Assembly: GCA_019115305.1 (NCBI GenBank)
Contig: DXDW01000187.1
Location: 1-36,563, forward strand
Direction: 5' to 3'
Length of the DNA: 36,563 nucleotides
Source of the DNA: Candidatus Anaerofilum excrementigallinarum
GTDB lineage: Bacteria; Bacillota; Clostridia; Oscillospirales; Ruminococcaceae
Part shown: positions 34,907 through 36,563 of the stretch, piece after piece
Numbering within the stretch: the stretch's first letter is position 1
How the letters are laid out: the number at the start of each line of letters is the position of its first letter
The notes under the pieces: generated by a model
The model's database searches: none
Seen by the model: only the letters and a program-made list of their open reading frames with translations
Told to the model about the DNA's origin: nothing
Made by a program: the position numbers and the translations under genes

Positions 34907-36283
34907 ATGCGCGCCATTCCCCGTATCCTCATCGCCGGAACCGGCAGCGGCTGCGGCAAAACCACCGTCACCTGCGCCCTTTTGCAGGCACTGGTGAACC
35001 GAAATCTCCGGGTGCGAGCCTGTAAGTGCGGCCCCGACTACATCGACCCCATGTTCCACCGGCATATCGTCGGCCGCAGCAGCTCCAATCTGGACCTGTT
35101 TCTGCTGGGCCCCGACACGGTGCGGCGGCTGCTGGCCAAGGCCGGCGCCGGCTGCGACATCACGGTGATCGAGGGGGTTATGGGCTACTACGACGGCCTG
35201 GCCCTGGACAATTCCGCCGCCAGCAGCTGGCAGGTGGCCCGGGTCACCCACACCCCGGCGGTGCTGGTGGTGGACGCGAGAGCGGCGGCGCTGTCGGTGC
35301 TGGCCACGGTGGAGGGCTTTTTGAATTTCCAGCCCCACAGCCAGATCGCCGGGGTCATCCTCAACGGCTGCTCCGCCGGGGTGTATGAAGGGCTGGCAAA
35401 GGCCATCCGGGAGCGGTTCGGCAGCCGGGTGCAGCCTTTGGGCTTTCTGCCCCGGATGGAGGACTGCCGCCTGGAGAGCCGCCACCTGGGTCTGGTCACC
35501 GCCGACGAGGTGGAGGGCCTGGACCGCAAGCTGGAAGTCCTGGCCCGGCAGGCTGCCCAGTCCCTGGACCTGGAAGGCCTGCTGGCGTTGGCACGCTCCG
35601 CCCCGCCCCTCTCCTTCCGGCCCCTGCCTTTGCCCCGCTTTGGGGAAACAGTGCGCATCGCCCTGGCCCGGGACAAGGCCTTCTGTTTTTACTATGCCGA
35701 CAGCCTGGACCTGCTGGCCCGGCTGGGGGCCGAGCTGGTGCCCTTCAGCCCCCTGGAAGATAAAGAACTGCCCCCGGACATCCAGGGGCTTTACCTCGGG
35801 GGCGGCTACCCCGAACTCTACGCCGACCGGCTTTCCGCCAATCGCTCCATGCGCCGCAGCATCCGGCAGGCGGTGGAGAGTGGAATCCCCACCGTGGCCG
35901 AGTGCGGCGGGTTTATGTACCTGACCCAGACCATCGCCGGCAGGCCCATGGCCGGGGCTCTGCCCGGGGACTGCTTTGACGCCGGGCGGCTGACACGGTT
36001 CGGCTACCTGACCCTCACCGCCCAGTCGGACAGCCTGCTCTGTGCCAAGGGCCAGAAGCTGCCCGCCCACGAGTTCCACCACTGGGACTGCACCCAGCTG
36101 GGAGGCGACTGGCTGGCCCAGAAGCCATCGGGCCGCAGCTGGACCTCCGGTCTGGCCGGTCCCACCCTCTACGCCGGGTACCCCCACCTGCACTTCTGCG
36201 CCGCCCCCGGGGCTGCCGTCCGCTTTTACACTGCCTGCATAAAGGAGAAACACCGCCATGAGTCAGATCATCCAACCCGCTGA
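34907..36283 (+). CDS. cbiA: cobyrinate a,c-diamide synthase
   Basis: RILIAGTGSGCGKTTVTCALLQALVNRNLRVRACKCGPDYIDPMFHRHIVGRSSSNLDLFLLGPDTVRRLL; GLYLGGGYPELYADRLSAN; ECGGFMYL. Confidence 0.95.
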   Translation: MRAIPRILIAGTGSGCGKTTVTCALLQALVNRNLRVRACKCGPDYIDPMFHRHIVGRSSSNLDLFLLGPDTVRRLLAKAGAGCDITVIEGVMGYYDGLALDNSAASSWQVARVTHTPAVLVVDARAAALSVLATVEGFLNFQPHSQIAGVILNGCSAGVYEGLAKAIRERFGSRVQPLGFLPRMEDCRLESRHLGLVTADEVEGLDRKLEVLARQAAQSLDLEGLLALARSAPPLSFRPLPLPRFGETVRIALARDKAFCFYYADSLDLLARLGAELVPFSPLEDKELPPDIQGLYLGGGYPELYADRLSANRSMRRSIRQAVESGIPTVAECGGFMYLTQTIAGRPMAGALPGDCFDAGRLTRFGYLTLTAQSDSLLCAKGQKLPAHEFHHWDCTQLGGDWLAQKPSGRSWTSGLAGPTLYAGYPHLHFCAAPGAAVRFYTACIKEKHRHESDHPTR

Positions 36284-36563
36284 CATCGAAGCCGAGAGCT
36301 TCGCCATCATCACCCGGCTGCTGGGGGACTATCCTCTGGACGAGGAAAACGCCCCTGTCATCCTCCGGGCCATCCACACCACCGCCGACCTGGACTACGC
36401 CAAAACTTTGTTCTTTTCCCCCGGGGCGGTGGCAAAAGGGGTAAAGGCCCTGGCCGCCGGAGCCCACATCGTCACCGACACCCACATGGCCGAGGCCGGC
36501 ATCAACAAGCGCCGGCTGGAACAGCTGGGGGGCCGGGTACACTGCTTCATCTCGGACGAGGAT
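36258..36563 (+). CDS. cbiC: precorrin-8X methylmutase / cobalt-precorrin-8 methylmutase, truncated by window end
   Basis: MSQIIQPADIEAESFAIITRLLGDYPLDEENAPVILRAIHTTADLDYAKTLFFSPGAVAKGVKALAAGAHIVTDTHMAEAGINKRRLEQLGGRVHCFISDED; overlaps the cbiA 3' end. Confidence 0.9.
   Translation, partial: MSQIIQPADIEAESFAIITRLLGDYPLDEENAPVILRAIHTTADLDYAKTLFFSPGAVAKGVKALAAGAHIVTDTHMAEAGINKRRLEQLGGRVHCFISDED

Noticed and set aside
33419-36259. 946-aa ORF on the minus strand antisense to fecCD/ATPase/cbiA
   Set aside because: Low-complexity G/Q/H/A-rich translation with no recognisable domain; the opposite strand encodes well-conserved proteins. Typical shadow ORF of GC-rich coding DNA.

Overview
The window is chromosomal DNA from a GC-rich anaerobic Firmicute, probably Oscillospiraceae/Ruminococcaceae (Gemmiger, Subdoligranulum or Faecalibacterium-like; inferred from protein style only). 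It is mostly housekeeping and regulatory genes. No phage, IS element, CRISPR array, rRNA or tRNA was recognised. Main blocks: a BTAD-type regulator; a BlaI-like repressor; an anSME-like radical SAM protein divergent from a LysR regulator; an Hsp20 gene with a perfect CIRCE operator; a TauE/SafE transporter; glf plus a GT2 glycosyltransferase; ilvB-ilvN-ilvC behind a T-box leader; a ketopantoate reductase-like protein; an orphan Hpt protein; a COG2509-like FAD oxidoreductase behind a purine-riboswitch-like aptamer; XpaC-like and DUF1836-like genes; a DUF3810-like protein; two MATE transporters; a Na/Pi cotransporter with an 11-bp tandem repeat resembling a Pho box; an ECF sigma/anti-sigma/lipoprotein/DHHW-like operon; an HflK/HflC-like pair; a beta-CASP MBL protein; and a cobalamin riboswitch followed by a B12/iron-type ABC transporter, cbiA and a truncated cbiC. 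The observations most worth checking are: (1) the purine-type aptamer, with an A-to-C change in J3/1, upstream of a gene with no obvious purine function; (2) the hflC-like ORF, which has no in-frame stop before its apparent terminator; (3) the degenerate GGDEF-like C-terminus on the BTAD regulator; (4) the extra C-terminal domain on the cobalamin-locus ABC ATPase. All family assignments come from reading motifs by eye; no database search was run.
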